Source: Adenanthera pavonina (Eukaryota; Streptophyta; Magnoliopsida; Fabales; Fabaceae). From it: a stretch of DNA of 64,000 nucleotides. Positions 11,417 through 25,187 of the stretch are shown here, in pieces (the first letter of the stretch is position 1; the number at the start of each line of letters is the position of its first letter). Both the position numbers and the translations under genes were made by a program. Location: NCBI GenBank assembly GCA_026686845.1, contig JAIVEN010000028.1, positions 3,549,001 to 3,613,000 on the forward strand, read 5' to 3'. The notes under the pieces were generated by a model. That model was not told where the DNA came from and made no database searches. It saw only the letters and a program-made list of their open reading frames with translations.

Positions 11417-11804
11417 TACCATCTTCCATCATATGCAAGAAAGTCTTATTTTAGCTAAAATTATATAGTCATAAGAATTTTAATCAATCATTTACAAAAA
11501 AGTAACATAGTAAAGAATAAATGAAAGATCAATGTATGAGTGCATAAAATATGATATAAGAACCATTATTTTTTTAAAAAAAATCAAAATAAATATTAAA
11601 ACTTTTCTTGAAAATGGCAAAACAGAAAAAAAAAATAGTTTCACGAGAGTAAGTAACTAATCTAGCATAGCTAGAAGTCACAAAAAATAGGCATGAATAC
11701 TTTGCTCATGAAAATTCATCCTTCCATTTCACATATGTTGACTGATACACGAAACTAGCACCACCCTATTAGCTGGGTGTTAATCATGGTATATTAGGAC
11801 TAAC

Positions 11805-14124
11805 TGTAACACCCTATCTCCTGACACTTCCAAACTTGACCAAAAATTTTAAAATTCAATCAAACACAATTATGACATCTCAAAACAACTCCTCAATGCC
11901 TCAACACAGCGGAAATGACCTTAAAACCACCAAAAACTGGGCTGGGGTCGTGGCCGCTACAGTACCATCGCAGCTCCGACCTCCCCTGATTCTACATCGC
12001 TACTGCCTTCTCTTGCGCCGTGGCCTGTCTTCCTATGTCGCGGCGCCCCCTGCTGATATCCCATATCAGCAATTTCCACACTTCAGGGCGACCTTTCGAC
12101 GCACATAACTTTATGCTCCGACCTCTGATTGACTTGATTCTAACTCCTACCAGTCAATCTAGTCCCCATCTATCCAAAGACAACACTTTTATCTTAATCC
12201 AACTCCGTATGAAGATTCTGGACCCTTAACACCGTTTTGCCCACTTATTGACCAAAACTCACCACTAACAACTCCAATTGCCACCAAAGGCAAATGGACA
12301 CTCACAGACCAATCATACAGGCCCAAAACCCCTAAACCAACTTGTCTAAAGAGATTTCACCCAAAGGAACCACTCCTCTGAGATTTGACCCCTTGGAACC
12401 TTTATTTAACAGAATGGGCTATAGGCCCTAAAACAAACCAACATACAACAATTCAAACTCCCAACACCATTCAACCATACATACCACATACATAAACATA
12501 CATACATACATAACCAGTCTCAACCATATCATTTATCTATTACAAATAATTCTATCCTACTTGGCACAAGATACAAATACAAAATACACACACTACATAG
12601 ACTATTTCCACGTTCACAGCTACACTCGTGGCTTCTCCGGACTAGTGCCAGAACCGTCACCTAAAAGGTTAGTTTATGGGAGAGGGGGTGAGACAATGTC
12701 TCAGTAACCGGGAATAACCACACATACATATATATATACATATATCTCACACAATTCATGAATGCAATATGAAATGTATGAAATGAATATCACCCTCGCA
12801 GGGACCCCATCTTTATCCTCCCTAACACATATATCATTCATCCTTATTCTCCCTAATATATATATCATCCATCCTTACCCTCCCTAACATATATATCATC
12901 CATCCTTATCCTCCCTAACATATATATATATATATATATATCATCCACCCTTATCCTCCCTAACATATATTTATATCCAATCTTATCCTCCCTAACATAT
13001 ATATATATATATCATCATACGTCATAACATCATCACATCATCACCACTCCATCCGCCATACATCACAGTCTCACAATGTCATGTGGTGATGCTCATGTAT
13101 CATCATCATCATAATGTCATGTATGCATCATATCATATCATATTAACATCATCATCACGTATCTCATCATCATAAACATAATCATCATCTAAATGCATAC
13201 ATACCATGATATATAGAAACAGTACACACAAACACATCAATATCGTGGTATAAAAGAGACATACATATATACACAAATATACATACTATCATATAACGTA
13301 ATCAATACAGTATAAGCAAACACCCAATTACCTCAATTGTCGTTACCACACACACACAAGTTCCACAAGCTTCCTTGAACTGTCCAATACGCGTGAACCC
13401 CTCTAGATTAGCCAACAACCTTTATCATATCACAATTCTTCCATTAGCACAATGTACCAACAGACCAAACATCACAATTCAACCATATTAACTTAACCCA
13501 AGGTTCCAACACCCTTTACATGCATCAATAAGCTCTTAGGGATCACTCAAACACCACACAACCACATACCCTTTGGATTCCCGAGAGCCATAACTGAAAA
13601 TGACGTAGGGTTAAGCTCTAAACACACATAATCCCTTCAAAACTCATATCCAATCAACAAGAATATCAAAACACTCTTCCTTAACCTCAAATCATCCATT
13701 ACAATCAGTGGATTTCGGGCAAAACCCGAAGATCCAACCTTACAACCAAAAACCCCAAATCTTAATCTTAGAAAATAGAGAGGGAGGAGTCTAGAACACT
13801 TACCAACTTGAATTCAAGCTCTTGAGGTCTAAAAATCACTCCTAGAAGCCGGAAAACTCGAACCCTAATGGAGCTCTTCACGGTCTCCCTCCGTTTCTTT
13901 CTTTCTTTCACATCCGACTGATCCGGATTTAAACAAATTTCTTGATCCTCACCACGGCTCCACCAATTTCAACCGGATACACCGCTACTGGAAAGTTCTC
14001 GCCGCGATGGCCCTTCATCTCGCCACGGCGTGGAGCTCTTCCAGACTTCACCTAAGCCTTCCTCTGTCCTGCTTCCTCCGGTCCTGATCACAAAGCCAAG
14101 AAAAATAACGTGAGGGGTGTTACA
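11805..14124. mobile_element. Complete solo LTR, 2320 bp, with 5-bp target duplication
   Basis: It starts TGTAACACCC and ends GGGTGTTACA, an exact 10-bp terminal inverted repeat. The direct repeat CTAAC flanks it at 11800-11804 and 14125-14129. There is no internal region, so it is a solo LTR left by LTR-LTR recombination. It is related along its length to the LTR at 38761-41382 of a gypsy chromovirus-like element. The open frames at 11836-12229 have no homology I recognise. Confidence 0.95.
12815..13015. repeat. Minisatellite inside the solo LTR
   Basis: About six imperfect copies of a 35-50 bp unit, built on ATCCATCCTTATCCTCCCTA followed by a run of AT dinucleotides of variable length. The related LTR at 38761-41382 does not show the array. 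Confidence 0.8.
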
Positions 14125-14129
14125 CTAAC

Positions 14130-16540
14130 AAAACTGTAGTTAATAGCCAGCATTCTGTACTCTGTTCCTTAAAACATTTTTGGCACGCATGGAATACAAA
14201 TAATCTTGCATTTCAATCATTCACAATTCAAGAAGTATAAATAATGACTTTGAAATCAATTCATTCGTTCCATGTATAAATAAATATTAACAAAAAAAAT
14301 GGAGGAAACTTGGATAAACTCCAAAATCTTTACAAAGCATCATTGTAACATTTGTGGTATAAAAAGAAAAACCATTGTAACATTTGTCAAAATACAAAAC
14401 TTATAACAATCATGGCAAATGAAAGAAGCATAAAAGTTTATTTATATAGAATTTAGTTAAAAACATCAATGAAATTTGTAGTGGGACATCATTTGCTTAC
14501 CTGACACATTTTCCAAATAAAATAGTTACCCACTAGAAGACTTAATGAAATCTTATTCGAATAATTACCTATATATCCGAATAGAAGAACCATTAATATC
14601 AATGATATTAATAACCCACAAATTCTTTTGCACTTATTTGCCCATATTACTTGAGAACTTTCCCTTTTTCTTACCCAATGATTCCAAAACTTATATTGTC
14701 ATGAAAACTTTACTTCCATTCATATATAATGGTTCTTTCAACTATAAGAAATACAGAGATGATTCTATTTCCAATATGGTTGAATTCATTAAAAAGAAAT
14801 ACCCCAAAACTATATTCAAATGTTTTCACACTACATTAACTAATTGTTATAGGGTTCTTAACTATAGCTAGAGATATGATTCTATTTATTTATTTATTTT
14901 GGGCTAATTTCTAATTATTTCTTAGAAAATATCAAACAAGTATTTAGTATACATTAACCAATATGCTTATGGACTACGTTTTATAATATCCAAATTTGCT
15001 CTTACCACCATAGCTTTTAAGTAGTTCCTTCAAAACTTTAAACCAATATCTTTCACCTTTCATGTTTTTATTATAAATATAAAATGAATTCTACACTATA
15101 ATTTAGTCCATGTTACATTAATCACTTTTAGTTACTCATTTTAGTTACCATCCCTTTTTCAAACACTTTGACAAGCACCTTGTATGCATCAAGAATCAAA
15201 TTAATAGAACAAGCTTCTTAGTTCCTAAATTACTATCCAAACAGCTTACATTCATTAATAAAGTTACACAAAGACTTCCTAAACATCAAATTTTCTTATC
15301 AACTTAGAATCCCCAATTTCCCAACCTTCCATAAGACCACAGCTTAAAAGAGGGGGAAAATAATGTTTTTATCTCAATCCACCATCTATATGAAACCAGA
15401 AAAATTTATCATCGAAATACCTATCATTCAAATAACTTTTCTTGCTATAATTTCAGCTAGTTTCATTATTTTCTCTTTCCTCTGTTTTCACACCAAAACA
15501 GTAACGAATTTAGGGAGTGAAGAAGTCAGCCATACCCACAAACATACTCCCCGCACAACGGACAGCAAAAGAATATGGAAGTAGAATGGCACAATAGGAG
15601 TGAGAATGCAGAAGAAAGATGACGCAGCAAAAGGGAAATAAATGAGAAGAGAATCTGCAGCTTACCGCACCCAAAATTTTAACAGCAGAGCAAGGAAAAC
15701 GTTGCCGCAAGATATTACAGCAAGAAAGGAAAGAAGTTGCAGCAAGCGGGAGAAAAAGAAGCAACGCACGGAGTGAAGCAAGGCGAAGGAAGAAAAGAAA
15801 GTGGTGGTGATGGTGGAGAACTTTCCAGACCTTTATGCTACTTTTGGTGCAAAATGATAACAAGAAAGGAAATAAAAATATGAATAGAAATGGGAAAAGA
15901 TCTTCGTAGAAGGTAACTTTACAATTAAAATGTATGATTAGTGCATTAATAGAAAAATAAAAGTGTTTAAAAATAAAAGAAATAACTAAATAACATAAAT
16001 ATCTTTTTAAAAAAGTGTTTAAAAAAATAAATTTCTCTTAAATTTTGGTTCTAGGAAAGTAACCACTTTCCTCATCTTTTTCTGAGAAAAATTAATTCCC
16101 ACATAATAGGAAAAATAGCTTTTCCAATAACCTTTTTTTCTCACATATAAAACTCGTTTAAATAAAAACTTTTTTTCCCATTCCCTTTTCAAAAAATGGC
16201 TTTCAACATACCAAACATAACCTTAAGAACAAAAAATTTTCTTTTTTTCCCTAGTTCCCATCGGTCAAAAGAAGGAAAATGATATGGGTGTGGCAAAAAG
16301 ACTAAAAACCCAAGTTTAGTAAGAGAGTTGGAGGATTATTTTGGTAATTCAACATGAGACTTCTTTTTTTTTTCTTAGTACCATATTTGATGCTAATTTA
16401 TCTATTTTATTTTTAAATATAAAAATGAAATACATCTAATAATTTTGTTTACAAAATATATATATAGTTTTACCTTTTTGAAACTCTTAATTTAAAAAAT
16501 TTTACTATTTAATAGTCTATTTTAGAAACTCACTATATCA
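14130..16540. other. Non-coding remainder of the LTR-like insertion
   Basis: No gene. The 108-aa frame at 14545-14871 is AT-driven and resembles nothing I know. The stretch ending near 16228 (CCAAACATAACCTTAAG) looks like one end of a TGTTTGGT-type MITE, but I could not find its partner. Confidence 0.35.
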
Positions 16541-16551
16541 TGGTCATTACA

Positions 16552-16627
16552 AGAATGGATGGAAGCCTTGTTTAGCACATGATTTCGTGGCATGTGAATA
16601 ATATTCAGTGCAAATGGTGGGAGAGAA
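16552..16627 (+). pseudogene. DUF1262 exon 3 remnant, right half
   Basis: AGAATGGATGGAAGCCTTG and TTCAGTGCAAATGG align to the last 75 bp of the intact genes and to 3290-3365. The frame has a TAG, and the normal TGA is lost. It continues the fragment ending at 10556. Confidence 0.75.
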
Positions 16628-19600
16628 TTGCGTTTTTTTTTTTAATCCATGACTCTGAGTATATTTTGAAAGTAGAAGGAAGCCAATTAGACAGAGTATG
16701 GGGAAAAAACCATATTTAGCATACTTCTCCTTGGCAAAAGAGGATAGAGGAGAAAGAAATTCAGAGCTTCATCTGTACTACCAATTATAGTCAGAGAATG
16801 CATCAAGACAGATAGGATGGGTCTCCTCGAACAATAAGAAATTAGGAATAGCAAGCTTTATTTTGTTTAGTTTGTTTTCTCCTTGTATTATCAGGCCCTC
16901 CATTATTTGTTTCTGTTTTTCTTATTTTTTTAGCTATAATTCTCAGTCGTAGGTCTTAATTAGGGTTTCTTGTTATCAAGGTATTAAGGTTCTAGATCTT
17001 AGTAGTATGTGATTTTGATTTTTTGTTTTGTTATTTTGGGCATCACAGTATTCTTCTATATCATAAGTGAGAATATATGTTTATATATATATTTGAATTT
17101 TTTTTCAAAAAGTAAAGTATGCCTGACTTACTAAATAGAATCAAAATATGGTTACGTCTGTGATTGATTGTTTCCATGTTTTTCAATAGAGTATATGCGC
17201 AGGTCTGTTTGAGTAAAAAATTACATAGGTATGACATTGTAATTAAAAAATACAACTATGCATATATATATAACCATAGTTGTTAAAATTGGATCGAACC
17301 AATTGATTTGACTGGTCGAATTAAGAACCGACACTTGATCCGATTCGGATAAGAAAGAGTACTAGGAGAACTTAGAACTGATGGGAATCAGTAAAAAACT
17401 GGCAAAACTAACCATGAATCAGTTTGACCCAGTCCCATATTAATTTTTTTTATTTTTGAAACATTATTTTAGTTTTGAGATAAAATAACATCATTTTTAA
17501 TACAAAATTCTTTTTCTTTATATATTACAATATTATATAAAAATTATTATGATTTATAATTATTAGAAATTATAAATTTACTTAATAAATAATATAATAA
17601 TTAATTATTAATTAATTATTTTGAAATTAAAATGTGATTATGGATAAATATTAATTTATTTAGATTTAAATATTAGGTTTTGAAAATTATTAATAATTTG
17701 TTTGTGGTAAATAATAAATTAATAATTCAGTATTATTTAGTTCGAGATTTCAATTAAGTCATAAAATTTATTTAAACCTATATTATTTATTTAAAATATA
17801 TTATTTTAATCACTACTGATCTAATCCTGATTAAATTGTAGTTGAACTATTGAATTTTGAACCAGTATTTTGTTCAATTCAATTCCCAATCCGATTCTGA
17901 TAACATTGTATATAACTTCCCATGCATATATATGTTCATAATGTGCTTGTATTTGTTTTTGACATTTTGTAGACAATAGAAAGATGGTGACACCAAATGA
18001 TTATTGGTTGTTAGAAACTATATATAATAATCAACTGGTGCTCAGAAACGTATGACAATCACACTTTTCTTAAGGTATTATTCGACCCAATTATGATTGC
18101 TACTGGGATCCAACAAACCACCCATACAAGTTATTCCAAGCAACTGAAACAATAGACAACAACTTCTATGTCTCAACGAAAAACCGGAGAGAATATAAGA
18201 ATGAGGAAATAGAGAATATTTTTCTATATTTTTTTCAGGTTTAATCCTGCCGCCTTTTGTAGCCAAATAAAATAACCAAATATTAAAACTCAATCAAATC
18301 TATAAACTAGCTATTTTTTTAATTTTGGAAAGAAATTAAAATGTTAATAATTAATTTCTGAATGTTGATAATAAACATGAAACGTTTTGGGAAAAACTAA
18401 AAAATAAAAACTTGGTTTGGATTTTACATCTAAATCAGATCTATACCATCAGATTACGACACACAAAGTCCCTTAATCTTCCTTCCAAATCATTTTTTTG
18501 ACAAATGACATACTCTCCTTTTTATACTCTTAGAGAGCATTTTCTCTTAACAACGTGAAGACTTTGAATTTTTCAAACTACTCATCACTTTGAATTTAGA
18601 ATCAATATATATATCAATATTTTTTTCTACCAAACAATCAATATATATTAATATAATATATATTAAAATCTATAGATGGCCATCTTTGACCAATGGTTAG
18701 AAATATTCTAGGTGCTAAAAAAAATCTATAAAAAAAAGTTTATTAATCATAAATAATATAACTTATTTCATATTTCATGTGACACGCGAACATTACCCCT
18801 AGTTGCTTAATTAATCAATAGCTGGACGCGTCCTCTGGCGATTATTGCATAATCAATGATTTTTTTTTTTTGCAGAGATGAAGGTTTTCAATCATTGTCA
18901 TAATATGTTTGTTTATGTAATTATAGGTAAACTGTCAAAAGATTATAGTTCGATCAGTTATACATAGATTATGCCTTCTAATAAAAAAAAAAGGTTAGTT
19001 TTAAATTATTAGGGACTTAAGAATCTTCAGCAAAACCAGATTTAAGATCCTTATTCATTTAATTAATGGTGGGTTTGTTGCAGAATCAATCAGTTCATTA
19101 AATTACTAAAAAAATCAATTTAACTCTTTGCTGAATTTTTCACTTACGACGTGTCTTATTTTAGAGGATTGAATTATTAATTAAATTAGTAATTAAAATG
19201 ACAGAAGACAGCAGATTGAGACTTGTCATTTATTTAAGGATGAATTATAATTAGAAACTGGTAGAGTAAATTAATTATAAAGAAGGATTTCACTTAATTA
19301 GAAAATGTTAAAATTTAAAACACTGAGTAGAAAAATTATGAGAATAAATTATAATGAATTATATTTTATAATAAATTTGTTATTTTACTATTAAAATGTA
19401 TTTATTTAATCTTAATATAGCGGGAGAACAGACACGACGCCGCGTATATACATAAACATTATTACAAGTAGAGGGTTCCAGGAAATTTACGTGCACACAG
19501 TCAACATAGCTTTTTGTCGAATCAGCATTCTAACTATGTCAACAAATCAACGTGGTTACGTATTCAAATTTTTCAACTCCTCGAATAGTTGAATATAATA

Positions 19601-20288
19601 TCTCTATATTTATGTAGATTTTTTGGTAGATTAATTGTTCAAGATAAAAAGATAAGAAAATTCAATTAAATGCAATCAATTATAAAATGATCCATGGACA
19701 TAAATTAGGGGTGAGTATCACTTAAAAACAGCATATTGAATTTATTTATATTAGTATATATATGTTTGAACTTATTCATTCATTCATATATTTTCGACTG
19801 TTCGCATAGTGGAATTATTTATATATAAGACAGTTTGCTCTCTAAAAATTCTTCTCTTAAAAAGATAAAATGTGCACATTATTTTTATTTAGATGATAAA
19901 TGCCACCACTAAATATGGTTGGATTAAGTAATAAGAGACTTAATATTCAAATAATATTTAATATGCAAATTGAATTTATCTACTTAAATCTCATTGCTTC
20001 TTGATTTTCTTGGTTTGCTTTCCCGCCTTCATAATTGTCATATAGCAATATGAGAAAAAAGTCCTGACTTCAATATATTCAAAACATACAAAAAAAAAAA
20101 AGCATATATATATATTTCCTAGCAGGTTCATCTTTGAATATTCTATTATAATCAGTTGGACTAGTAACATATACTTTGAAATTACTTAACGTCATGTCAG
20201 CGATATCTTCTTAATAATTATAAATTCATAGAGGAATACTAAAAACAACCAAGGAATCTGCACAGATTTGCAGAAAAATATAGAAGGA
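16628..20288 (+). other. Spacer and upstream region of gene 2
   Basis: No gene. Apart from the hAT insertion at 17275-17908 it matches 3366-4880 in the same order, and its last ~120 bp match the upstream end of gene 1. The (TA)n run near 20104 is absent from gene 1. A single ACGTCA half-site sits at 20189-20194. Confidence 0.65.
17275..17908. mobile_element. hAT MITE, 634 bp, with perfect 8-bp target duplication
   Basis: The ends are CATAGTTGTTAAAATTGG and CCGATTCTGATAACATTG. TATATAAC flanks it at 17267-17274 and 17909-17916. Its 3' ~110 bp match those of the hAT copies at 4889-6371 and 57978-62136. The homologous spacer at about 3850-3880 lacks the insertion and shows the pre-insertion state. 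Confidence 0.9.
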
Positions 20289-22479
20289 ATGTATGTAACA
20301 AGGCCTCTGTCCCTATACTTGAAGGACCAAGCTAATCTTTCTCTTCCTCCACCGGAGGGTCCAAACTCAGGTTTTCTGGTGATCTCCGACGAAGAAGCAG
20401 AGACAGGTTTCGGTGTACGAAGAGATGATAGAATAAGGAACCTTCCTTTCCCTCAGAACAAGGACTTAACTGTTTTTGCTACAGATGAATCCAACAACCG
20501 AGCCATGTTCATTCCAGTTCTAAACCAGCCCCTGAGTTCCAATCGCTACTATGTCATATTCACACAAGGCTGGGAAGAAGGGTACCAAAATAATCAATCA
20601 TATATATATATATATATTATTTCTGTCTCAATCAGATTAATCAGCCTCTTGATTACGATGATGATGACTTGCAGGGATGCAGCGACGAGTTCGAAAGAAG
20701 ATGATAAGATGACGTGCTGTTGGGGAAGTTGTATTCAAGATGCAACGCCATGTGCTTTGGATCCCTTCAATGTTTATCAGCAATTTGAGATGATAAAGAA
20801 GCCTCGTGATAGGTTTGAAGCTAAGTCTGTGGCTCCAGATGGATTTCCTCCTATGTTCCTGAGGGGTGAATGGAGGCTCTGCAATAATATTCCTCACCAT
20901 CATTTGAGTGAAGAAGCTTTTGGCAAGGACTCCTCCTTACGTGCTCGATTACCAGATTTCAATTTTTCTTCATATGATGATCGTTCTGAACCAGTCGTTG
21001 TTGGAAAATGGTACGCTAAACATTTTATCATTGTTGACTTCCAATTAATTTTAAGTTTTAGGCATGAGATCCAGTTCTATAACACACATTTTTGTATTAA
21101 ACAATGATAAAATACTCATTAAAAACTATAAGCACAATAACATAAATATGTATTTAACAACATATAATGATAAACAAAATTCTGAGCCGGGGTATAGCCG
21201 TTGTTAACTAGTAATTTTCATTGTTTTCTTTTTTATTTTTCCACTTGCCAACACATTAGTGAATGATATATAAATTTATATTACATCTACTAAAAATGGC
21301 TGGACACCTAACTCAAACCACCAAGTATGGACAATTATTGACTCAACTTGATGAAATGTCCACACAAAATATCATGTTGATAAGTTGTCTCTCTTCACTT
21401 GGTTGCTAAATAAGAAAAAAGCATTGTGCGATATTTGAAACTTAGAAACAAGTAAAGATAAAACACGTATTTTTGTTTGGTCTTCAAAGAAAATTAGAGA
21501 AAAATGAAAGTATACACTGCCAGTCAAAACTTTGACTTAGATGGTAATAAAATGCCCGAATTTACAAAACTTTGATACATGTCTTCTGTTACAAAGTTTA
21601 GATGCCAGTTGAAACTAGACTTTAGTGGTAATGAAACACAAAATATGTGAAGAAAATAAGAGAATCCTTGATGATTCTATTAAAAAAATTGGAACATATA
21701 CATTATACAGAGTTTGATGTTTGCCAATTAAATATTTTTTTTTCTTCTATGAGTAGATAGATTTTATTTTATAGGTATATATTGATGCCATAGCCCAACT
21801 CATGATGGGTTAAACTGGCTGGCAATCAGGCCCAAGCCCATTTTGACAGTGCCACAGCTATCTTTTGGTTCCCCAATAATTCCTCTATCTGCTTCATGAT
21901 TATTGAGAATAGGTTCAATGTAGACCTAAATTCATTTGATATGTGATATTTCTTCATAGGTACTGTCCTTTCATGTTGGTGAAAGAACGTGGAAAGAGAT
22001 CAAAATACAAGAACAATAAATCAATGTTCTACGACATGACACTAGAGCAAAGATGGGTGAAGGTATTCTCAAAGGAAAACGTTGGAAACAATATTGGAGA
22101 AAAGGAAGTGCTAATGCAGATTGACGTTAAAACAGAAGCTGCAAAAATTGCTGGAACAAAGGATGCTTCATGGAATAACAAAGATGTGAGCAACACCGGA
22201 GTTATGTGGTTTACTAGTTGCGAAGGTAATAAGAAAGAAGAGAAAGTAGGGTTGAGCATGGCGATTGTGGAGAGAATGAAGTGGGAGCAAGAAAGTGTAG
22301 GATGGGTGGGTGGGAATCAAAAGATAGAAAGAGTGGAAGAGTTTGGAGGTAAGGGCATGTGGACAAAATTTTCAAGTTACTTACTTGTGGAGAGTTTTGT
22401 GTTGAAGACAATGGAGGGAAGTTTGGTGATAACTTTTGATTACAAGCATACCCACCAAATCAGATGCAAATGGGAGTGA
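20289..22479 (+). CDS. DUF1262 family protein, gene 2 (three exons, 382 aa)
   Basis: This is the best-preserved member of the cluster; its biochemical role is unknown. Exons read 20289-20581, 20675-21010 and 21960-22479, all GT-AG, with the frame open throughout. The ATG of MYVTRPLSLYLKD is preferred over the in-frame ATG 21 bp upstream because the family begins there. Exon 1 has LPPPEGPNSGFLVISDEEAE and FIPVLNQPLSSNRYYV. Exon 2 has a Cys-rich patch (TCCWGSCI), then FNVYQQFEM, FLRGEWRL, LRARLPDF and PVVVGKW. Exon 3 has YCPFMLVKERGK, MTLEQRWVKVFSKEN, VERMKWEQ, GWVGGNQK, EFGGKGMW and the terminal RCKWE. I see no signal peptide or membrane helix. Intron 1 is 93 bp, a multiple of three, with no in-frame stop; intron 2 is 949 bp. 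It shares gene structure and most motifs with gene 1. Confidence 0.93.
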
Positions 22480-22679
22480 CACACGTACGTACACTAGATA
22501 TAATCTGAATTCCTCTGCATGCTTCACTCATTTTTATTCGATTTGTCTCATAGTTTAAGAGTTTAGGCTTGCTTGTTAAGTCTACATATATATATATATA
22601 TAAACACACACTATATATGAAGTTCATATGGATAGTTAACAAACTTACATGCTGGCAACATAGTCGGTTGAATATAATA

Positions 22680-22710
<31 letters not shown>

Positions 22711-23324
22711 GTTGTACTTTTTTTGTTTTTGCCAATATCATACTATTTATTAGCTCTAAATAGTCTGACTCACCTCTACTTTGCAATCATATTATGAAGA
22801 AAGATAAAAAAAAAAAATGTTTGCAAGTATACAAATTAATTACATACTGTTTTTCTAAAAACGTCAGATTTGTTGGCAAAAAAAAAAAAAAGAACCAAAT
22901 TACTTTTTCAGGCCCGTACTAAAGAATAATTCAAAGATATCCCAAGTTAGCATTCTAAAGTAATAATCATGTATGTTTGCCTCCCTCTATATGATATCAT
23001 AGACAGGCTGATATACTTGGATAGACCGGCCCTGTCTTAGATGTACAGAAGCAATTATTCAATTATTATTATTAAAAAAAAACACACTAAAAATTGATTT
23101 GTTGGAAAGTATAATTGTGGATGTGACTTCTTAACATATTTATTTGTATTTATTTTAAAATATAAAAATAAAAATCAAGGTTACTTAATTTTGATTACTT
23201 ATTTGGTTTGGATTGCTATTTTTCTTGTTTGGTTTGGTGAAAAAAAAATGAACGAAAAATTTGTCCCCCTCTCCCCTCCAAATACCTCAAAATAAGGGAT
23301 GGGTTTTGGGATGAAAAAAATGTG
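22480..23324. other. 3' flank of gene 2 with TA microsatellites
   Basis: Alternating TA runs lie at about 22585-22603 and 22677-22706. The stretch near 22850-22970 (ACTGTTTTTCTAAAA, CAAGTTAGCATTCTAAA) matches about 34455-34635, upstream of the DUF1262 pseudogene, so it is another piece of the duplicated unit. No gene is seen. Confidence 0.55.
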
Positions 23325-23385
23325 GACACTGGGTGGTTGGACTGGGAATCAAAGGATAGAAAGAGTGGAGGAGTTTGGAAGAGTA
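23325..23385 (+). pseudogene. DUF1262 exon 3 scrap
   Basis: GGTTGGACTGGGAATCAAAG followed by GATAGAAAGAGTGGAGGAG matches gene 2 at about 22302-22350 with few changes. Only some 60 bp remain. Confidence 0.75.
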
Positions 23386-24006
23386 ATGCCTAGCCAACTT
23401 CTCCTGATCTGTTAATTTAATTTTAAAAAATAAAAAAGGAAAAGCAAACCAAAGTGGGTTTTCTCGATGCGATTCAGTTCATTTTGTCCTTTATATATAT
23501 CCATATATATATATGGTACACAGGTTTTTGATGGTACACACAGGTTGATTAAATTTCTCTCTTAATTTCTAGCTAAGCATATGGGTCCATCCAAACCTCA
23601 CTAGCCAGAACTCCAATTATAGACTTTGTCTTCTTTCCACCTCCTACATCAATGTGAAACAATATTCAAACACGATCATATATGCGTGTCAGATTAAGGG
23701 ATTGATGTCATCAAATTAAGTTATATATAACTATATTAATCAGGAGAAGGTTTTTATTTCATTAATTTAATATTCATTTCAAGGAAGTTGATGGAGGGAT
23801 GCAGCTGGTTATACCTAGCTAGTTTCTCAACACAATATATCTTCCCAATAGACATGACACACACATATTGAATTTGAACCTATATATAGTTCCAATCTTA
23901 CAATATTTAGTTATACACCAAAAGTTATGACGACCAAGCCATAATTCTTCTTCTTTTTTTTTTCCTGAATCCATCAATTATAAAATATGTCTAAAAAAAA
24001 CAAGAT
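23386..24006. other. AT-rich spacer
   Basis: No gene or clear element is visible between the DUF1262 scrap and the CACTA derivative. Confidence 0.4.
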
Positions 24007-25187
24007 CACTACAAAAAAAATAGACTTTCAGCGATGACTTTTGACGGCTACAAAAAAAAAGTCGTTGCTGAAAATATGCTTTCGGCGACAATAGAAAAAG
24101 GTGTCGTTGAAAGTGTAACTTTCGGCAGCGACAAAAAAAAGTTATCACCGAAAGTTTGACTTTCGGCAACGACAAAGAAAAGTCGTCATCATATGTATAA
24201 CTTTCAGCAACGACTTTTTTTGTCGTCGCTGAAAGTCATACTTTCAGTGGCGACAAAGCTAATTTTTATTATTTTTACTTTGAAAATTAATAAATAACAT
24301 ATTGAAATAATAATTGTATTATGTTGATACAATTTTATAATAAAAAATAAGATATTCTATATATATTTTGTATTATAAAGAATATCTAATGTTTTTTATT
24401 AAAGTTAAAGTATTTTACTATTTCCTTTTATTTGAATTTTTTTTATCAAATTCATTTGAATTATTTTAAACATTTTGAAAGTGTTTTGTTTCTGCTTGAG
24501 ATTAAAGACTTGAATGGTCAAACTATTGAATCTATTCTACATATATCTTTACTTTTTCTTCATCTTAATTAATGAAATATGTTATTCTTATTACGATAAT
24601 TTTTTTTAATTAATAAAGGGATTGATAACACTAATAAAAGAGAATTAGGTGGACAAACTAATATCTAATTATTTAATATGATCAATCCTATATTTGGAGG
24701 AATTTTTATTAGACTAAGTAATTAATTGTTAATATATTTAACATATAAATTAATATTAATGTTAGTTATTACTAATAATAATTAATGAAGCAGTAACGTA
24801 CCAAGACAATAATAAGTAGTTAATATATCTAAAACAATAATCAGTCATACTATGATTGAAACTCTCAACCTAAACTTCTATGCGTGTTGGTAAGGTAGAT
24901 ATTTTCACATGGTGTAAAAATCTAACAGAGCAATGTCACATAGAGGAAAAATGCTTATGGATTGTTAATCTACTTTCCCAATTAATAAGTAATGACAATA
25001 TTTAGAAAACAAGTATTAGCGAATTCTCTTTCTCACTATCTCAACCTTTTTTATTTTTTTTATTCTCCTAATCATAACAGATTGAATTTATTACATTTTC
25101 TTTTAAATCATATGATAATAAAAATTACAATATTTGTAATAATAATTTTTTCCACATTCCTATTATATTATATATATATATAATATA

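Larger units (their letters stand above)
10557..16551. mobile_element. LTR-like insertion (about 6 kb) that splits a DUF1262 remnant
   Basis: The element begins TGTCACATCC and ends GGTCATTACA. These positions are set by where the homology to DUF1262 exon 3 stops (10556) and resumes (16552). The flanks CCAAT and AGAAT agree in three of five bases, so the target copy is decayed. After removing the nested 2320-bp solo LTR, about 3.7 kb remains with no convincing open frame, which suits a long solo LTR or a deleted element. Boundaries rest on the paralogue comparison, not on a clean duplication. Confidence 0.5.

Noticed and set aside
14545..14871. 108-codon frame
   Set aside because: The composition follows local AT content, no homologous copy exists in the duplicated units, and it lies within an LTR-like insertion.
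15363..15863. Overlapping frames of 73 and 117 codons on opposite strands
   Set aside because: Both lie in non-coding LTR-like DNA, with low-complexity residues and no known motif.
10557..16295. Alternative right end of the LTR-like insertion at GGGTGTGGCA near 16286-16295
   Set aside because: It looks like an LTR terminus, but DUF1262 homology resumes only at 16552 and the next bases (AAAAG) do not match the left flank.
20268..20288. Upstream in-frame ATG of gene 2 (MQKNIEG)
   Set aside because: Gene 1, the pseudogene and the family all begin at MYVTRP, and the upstream codons are not conserved between paralogues.
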